Shown here in pieces: positions 13,623-16,100 of a stretch of DNA of 16,100 nucleotides. The notes under the pieces are model-generated. The model was not told the DNA's origin, ran no database searches, and saw only the letters and a list, made by a program, of their open reading frames with translations. The position numbers and the translations under genes are program-made. Within the stretch, counting starts at the first letter, position 1. The number at the start of each line of letters is the position of its first letter. This DNA is from an uncultured Holophagales bacterium (lineage in GTDB: Bacteria > Acidobacteriota > Thermoanaerobaculia > UBA5066). Location: the NCBI GenBank assembly GCA_937864895.1, contig CALMDF010000548.1:1-16100 (forward strand). Direction: 5' to 3'.

Positions 13623-14492
13623 GTGACCGAAGACCTCGTTCTCGTCTCCGCGGCGGACCACGCCTTCCACGGCCTTCTCCGGGGCCTTCTCGACTCGCTC
13701 GCGGCAGACGCCGGGACGAGGCGGGTCTCCGTGGGGGTCCTCGACGTCGGCCTCCTTCCGTCCGAGCGGGAGGAGCTGGAGGCGCGCGGCGTCCGCGTCG
13801 CCACGCCCGGGTGGGACATCCCGTTCGCGGGGAGCGACGCCCGTCCGCGCTCCTTCCGGGCGAACGTCTCCCGCCCGTTCCTCCCGGCGCATTTCCCTGG
13901 CTTTTCCTGCTACGCGTGGATCGACGCGGATGCGTGGGTCCAGCGGCCGGAGGCGATCGCCCTCCTTCGCGAAGGGGCGCGCGGCGGCCGCCTCGCCGTC
14001 GCGGCCGAGACCGACCCGGGCTACGACCGGGGCAGCCAGGGGCGCGTCCTTCGCCGCTTCCTCCGCCGGACCTACCGCGAGAGCCTCGGCTTCGTCGGCG
14101 CGTTCGGCCTCGCGGCGCGGGTCCCGCTGAACGTCGGGGTCTTCGCCCTCGAGGCGGACGCGCCGCACTGGGAGGCGTGGCGCGCGTCCCTCGCGAGCGT
14201 CCTCCGCCGGAAGCCGACCTTCTACGCCGAGCAGGTCTCTTTGAACGCGGCGGTGCGGCGCGGCCGCCTCCCGGTCTCGCTGCTGCCCGCGTCGATGAAC
14301 TGGATCTGCGGGCACGGGCGGCCCCTCGCCGACCCGGCGACGGGCGCGCTCCTCCAGACTTTCGCGCCGCACGAGCCCCTTCACGTCGTCCACCTGACGA
14401 GCTGGACGAAGACGCGGGCCCACGCCCTGCGCACTCCCGGAGGCGGGAGCGTGACGCGCTGGCTCACCCGCGACGGAGCGTCCCCGGCCTGA
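13623..14492 (+). CDS. GT8-like glycosyltransferase
   Basis: The 289-residue GT-A type protein begins EDLVLVSAADHAFHGLLRGL, a nucleotide-sugar-binding start. The metal-binding DXD motif is Asp101-Ala-Asp103 in CYAWIDADAWVQ. It continues with PLNVGVFALEADAPHWEAW, then FYAEQVSLNAAVRRGRL (the usual acidic-Q-x2-LN position of GT8 enzymes) and ends with VVHLTSWTK, like the HxxGxxK-type C-terminal motif. No membrane helix or signal is seen, so it acts in the cytoplasm or at the inner face of the membrane. It probably adds one sugar to a lipid-linked surface glycan; donor and acceptor are not readable. GTG 13623 is the only start that fits the homology; TACAAT lies 13 bases upstream and no ribosome site is seen. 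The last 29 bases overlap the end of the convergent GT2 gene. Confidence 0.8.
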   Translation: MTEDLVLVSAADHAFHGLLRGLLDSLAADAGTRRVSVGVLDVGLLPSEREELEARGVRVATPGWDIPFAGSDARPRSFRANVSRPFLPAHFPGFSCYAWIDADAWVQRPEAIALLREGARGGRLAVAAETDPGYDRGSQGRVLRRFLRRTYRESLGFVGAFGLAARVPLNVGVFALEADAPHWEAWRASLASVLRRKPTFYAEQVSLNAAVRRGRLPVSLLPASMNWICGHGRPLADPATGALLQTFAPHEPLHVVHLTSWTKTRAHALRTPGGGSVTRWLTRDGASPA

Positions 14493-15276
14493 GCGAGAGG
14501 GCCCGGAGCCGGAGCGCCTCGACGAGCGTCGGGGCGAGGCGGGCCCGCGCCCGGAAGAGCCCGCGCCGGGCCGGCGAGAGGAGTCGCGCGGGAAGGCCCC
14601 ACTCGGCCTCGAGCCGGTCGTAGAGGGCCGCAACCTCCTCGATCTCCAGCTCCTTCCTCCGGCTCAGCCCGCCGGCGTGGACGCGGTAGCGGACGAGGGG
14701 CTCGGGGTGTCCGGCGAGGGGGCGCGTCCGGGCGACGCGGAGCCAGAGCTCGTAGTCCGGGGTGACCTCCGCCTCCTCGGAGAAGAAGCCCGCTTCCTCG
14801 AGAGCCTCCCTCCGTGCGAGAACCGACGAGAGGGGAACGCAGTTGCCGCGGAGGAGACGGGCCAGGCCGACGCGCGGGGGAACGCGACGGGGCCACGGGC
14901 CTTGCGCCTCGCCGAACCTGAGAACGGGGCCGAAGACGAGACCGGCCCAGGGCGCAGCCTCGAGGGCGGCGAGGTGCGCCTCGAGCTTCCGGTGCAGCCA
15001 GAGGTCGTCGTCGTCGAGAAACGCGACGAAGGGGGACGAGGCCTGCCGGAGCGCCGCGTTCCTCACGGCCCCGTGCCGGCCGGAGAAGCCCAGCGGGAGG
15101 TGCCTCGCACCGGGGGCGCCCGACGCCGCGACGACGCGCGCCGTTTCTTCCGTCCCGCCGTCCTCGGCGACGAGCGTCTCGAGGTCGCGGAACGTCTGGG
15201 CGGCTACCGAGGCGAGCGCCTCGGCGAGGAGAGCGGGCCGCCGGTGCGTGGCGAGGACCACCGTGATGCGTGGCAC
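14464..15276 (-). CDS. GT2-family glycosyltransferase
   Basis: This 270-residue protein has a classic GT2 GT-A domain. PRITVVLATHRRPALLAEAL opens the nucleotide-binding fold, VAEDGG gives the first acidic pair (Glu38-Asp39), GRHGAVRNAAL follows, and FLDDDDLWLHRKL holds the metal site (Asp88-91). Residues ~153-172 (SEEAEVTPDYELWLRVARTR) supply the acidic catalytic position (the ED/D-x2-L type motif), and LVRYRVHAGGLSRR is a usual end of the domain. It is a soluble or membrane-associated cytoplasmic enzyme; the sugar is unknown. The GTG at 15276 was chosen because the fold starts with the next residues and TAACCT lies five bases upstream; no Shine-Dalgarno sequence is seen. It is convergent with and overlaps the GT8-like gene by 29 bases, and divergent from the small exported protein gene. 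Confidence 0.92.
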   Translation of the reverse strand: MPRITVVLATHRRPALLAEALASVAAQTFRDLETLVAEDGGTEETARVVAASGAPGARHLPLGFSGRHGAVRNAALRQASSPFVAFLDDDDLWLHRKLEAHLAALEAAPWAGLVFGPVLRFGEAQGPWPRRVPPRVGLARLLRGNCVPLSSVLARREALEEAGFFSEEAEVTPDYELWLRVARTRPLAGHPEPLVRYRVHAGGLSRRKELEIEEVAALYDRLEAEWGLPARLLSPARRGLFRARARLAPTLVEALRLRALSLRPGTLRRG

Positions 15277-15281
15277 GTCTC

Positions 15282-15332
15282 AGGTTACTCCCGGCCCCGC
15301 CAGCCCCGTCCCGCCTCGAATTCCCGTAACCT
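15282..15332. promoter_or_regulatory. putative divergent promoter with mirrored GTAACCT heptamers
   Basis: The heptamer GTAACCT occurs twice in inverted, outward-facing orientation: on the minus strand at 15288-15282, five bases before the GTG at 15276, and on the plus strand at 15326-15332, seven bases before the GTG at 15340. Both fit a loose TANNNT -10 pattern placed for leaderless transcripts. The same heptamer in the same place on both sides suggests a shared signal, either -10 elements or half-sites of a regulator. Confidence 0.35.
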
Positions 15333-15339
15333 CGGGGCT

Positions 15340-15969
15340 GTGTTGGGCCTCCTCGTCGCGGCCCCGCTCCTTGCTTCGTCTCCGGACGGCCCGGTCTCGC
15401 CGTCGAAGGAGGAGCCTCCCGCCGCGGCTCTCGCCCGGTTCGCCTGGCGCGCCCTCGGCGACGACCCGGCCGCCTCGCCCGAGGACGCCTACAAGTGGCT
15501 TTTCCAGGCGGCCCGGGGCGGCGAGCACGCGGCCCCGTCGGAGGACGCCGCCCGCGCCTGGCTGGCGAGGGAGTGGGCCACCCTCGGCGAGGCCGCGCCG
15601 GGCGAGCCCCTCGTCGTCCCTCTTCGCCCCGACGGGGGGATCGTCCGGCTGAACCTGAGGCCCTACCGTGCGGCGGGGGGGGATCCCGAGGCGCTCCTCG
15701 CGGCGTTTCTCGAGAGCGCGCGGGGCTTCCGGCCGGACCCGGGGCTCTTCGTCGACGCCTGGAGAGAGTTCGGGAGCGGCCTCCCGCCGGACGCGGCCGG
15801 GACGATGACGCGCGCCGCCTTCGAGGCGGTCGACCGGGCGTCGGAGGCGGACGGGTGGCCGGCGAGACACCACAGCCCCGCGTACGCCCGGGCGTACGCG
15901 CCCGCCTACCGGGTCCGCACGGGCGAGGCGGCCGCCGGCCTCGCCCGTTCCCTCGGGAGGCGTCCGTGA
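15340..15969 (+). CDS. small exported protein of unknown function
   Basis: This 209-residue protein is of a family I do not recognise. It starts with a short hydrophobic segment LGLLVAAPLLASS, then a Pro/Ser/Ala-rich stretch, which looks like a cleavable signal peptide without the usual positive N-terminal charges; there is no lipobox cysteine. The mature part is probably helical, with WLFQAARGGEHAAPSEDAA, a LVVPLRPDGGIVRLNLRPY strand-like segment and a C-terminal AYARAYAPAY repeat encoded across a perfect 22-base palindrome (15879-15900). No catalytic motif stands out. GTG 15340 (or TTG 15343) is the first usable start, because no other start codon lies in frame after the divergent gene. Its TGA overlaps the GTG of tadA, so the pair is probably co-transcribed. 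A G8 run at 15675-15682 is in frame. Confidence 0.65.
   Translation: MLGLLVAAPLLASSPDGPVSPSKEEPPAAALARFAWRALGDDPAASPEDAYKWLFQAARGGEHAAPSEDAARAWLAREWATLGEAAPGEPLVVPLRPDGGIVRLNLRPYRAAGGDPEALLAAFLESARGFRPDPGLFVDAWREFGSGLPPDAAGTMTRAAFEAVDRASEADGWPARHHSPAYARAYAPAYRVRTGEAAAGLARSLGRRP
15879..15900. repeat. perfect 22-base palindrome inside a coding region
   Basis: Bases 15879-15900 equal their own reverse complement: GCGTACGC repeats on each side of a CCCGGG centre. They encode the AYARAY part of the hypothetical protein. The symmetry can arise from the repeated Ala-Tyr codons, but 22 perfect bases is long for chance. Confidence 0.6.
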
Positions 15970-16100
15970 AGGCCGGCGCGCACCCCGACGACGGGGGCTT
16001 CATGCGCGAGGCGCTGCGCGCGGCCCGCCGGGCTCCGGCCCACGCGGACGTGCCGATCGGGGCCGTCGTCGTGAAGGACGGTCTCGTCGTCGCCCGCGCC
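15966..16100 (+). CDS. tadA: tRNA adenosine(34) deaminase TadA, N-terminal part
   Basis: The last 45 codons of the window show FMREALRAARRA, then DVPIGAVVVKDGLVVARA, the N-terminal helix and first strands of TadA-type deaminases (E. coli has a very similar start with EVPVGAVLV). The zinc-binding H-A-E and PCxxC motifs lie beyond the window. TadA turns adenosine 34 of tRNA-Arg(ACG) into inosine in the cytoplasm. The GTG start at 15966 overlaps the upstream TGA and has GGGAGG five bases before it. Another cytidine/guanine deaminase of the same superfamily is possible until the rest is seen. Confidence 0.85.
   Translation, partial: MKAGAHPDDGGFMREALRAARRAPAHADVPIGAVVVKDGLVVARA

Noticed and set aside
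15675..15682. G8 run in the small exported protein gene as a frameshift site
   Set aside because: The frame reads through to a stop that overlaps the tadA start, which argues that it is correct.
1..16100. tRNA or rRNA genes, CRISPR arrays, insertion sequences, attachment sites, riboswitches
   Set aside because: I saw no transposase or integrase motif, no evenly spaced direct repeats and no tRNA-like cloverleaf; gaps between genes are short and leave little room for them.

Overview
The window is very GC-rich (roughly 70-75% by eye), almost fully coding, and starts most genes at GTG. Neighbouring genes on one strand typically share a 4-base ATGA or GTGA stop/start overlap. The lipopolysaccharide-type genes (O-antigen ligase-like, MsbA-like ABC exporter, WaaG-like glycosyltransferase, PlsC-like acyltransferase) point to a Gram-negative with an outer membrane. 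A high-GC lineage such as Acidobacteriota or Myxococcota would fit, but the sequence does not settle the phylum.

Layout. (1) 2-2855, plus strand: the 3' end of a PTS enzyme I-EIIA fusion, a possible 37-residue ORF, a NudJ-like Nudix hydrolase and a DHA2-type 14-TM exporter. (2) 2883-3551, minus: a small PlsC-family acyltransferase. (3) 3658-8244, plus: four genes joined by GTGA overlaps: a short ParB/sulfiredoxin-fold protein, an O-antigen ligase/polymerase-like membrane protein, an ABC exporter and a GT4 glycosyltransferase. (4) 8251-11663, minus: a GT2-methyltransferase fusion and a GT87-like/DPM1-like fusion, coupled by overlap. (5) 11706-13571: two tail-to-tail membrane glycosyltransferase genes (GT39/ArnT-like), both damaged. 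Each has an apparent one-base frameshift in a G run, and they run into each other without proper ends. (6) 13623-16100: a GT8-like transferase (+), a GT2 transferase (-), a small exported protein of unknown function (+) and the start of tadA (+).

Together, regions 2-6 form a cell-surface glycan island. It covers sugar transfer in the cytoplasm (GT4, GT2, GT8-like), polyprenyl-phosphate sugar synthesis and use (DPM1-like, GT87, GT39-like), flipping (ABC exporter), ligation or polymerisation (O-antigen ligase-like) and lipid acylation (PlsC-like). Regions 1 and 6 carry unrelated housekeeping functions.

The most noteworthy signals are the damaged 11.8-12.1 kb junction, which is either a deletion or an assembly fault; a near-perfect 25-base dyad at 13586-13610 that contains outward-facing -10-like hexamers for two divergent genes; isolated AT-rich hexamers just upstream of several operon-leading start codons that lack Shine-Dalgarno sequences, suggesting leaderless or very short-leader transcripts; and a ParB/sulfiredoxin-fold protein at the head of the glycan operon. 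I saw no RNA genes, CRISPR array or mobile element.
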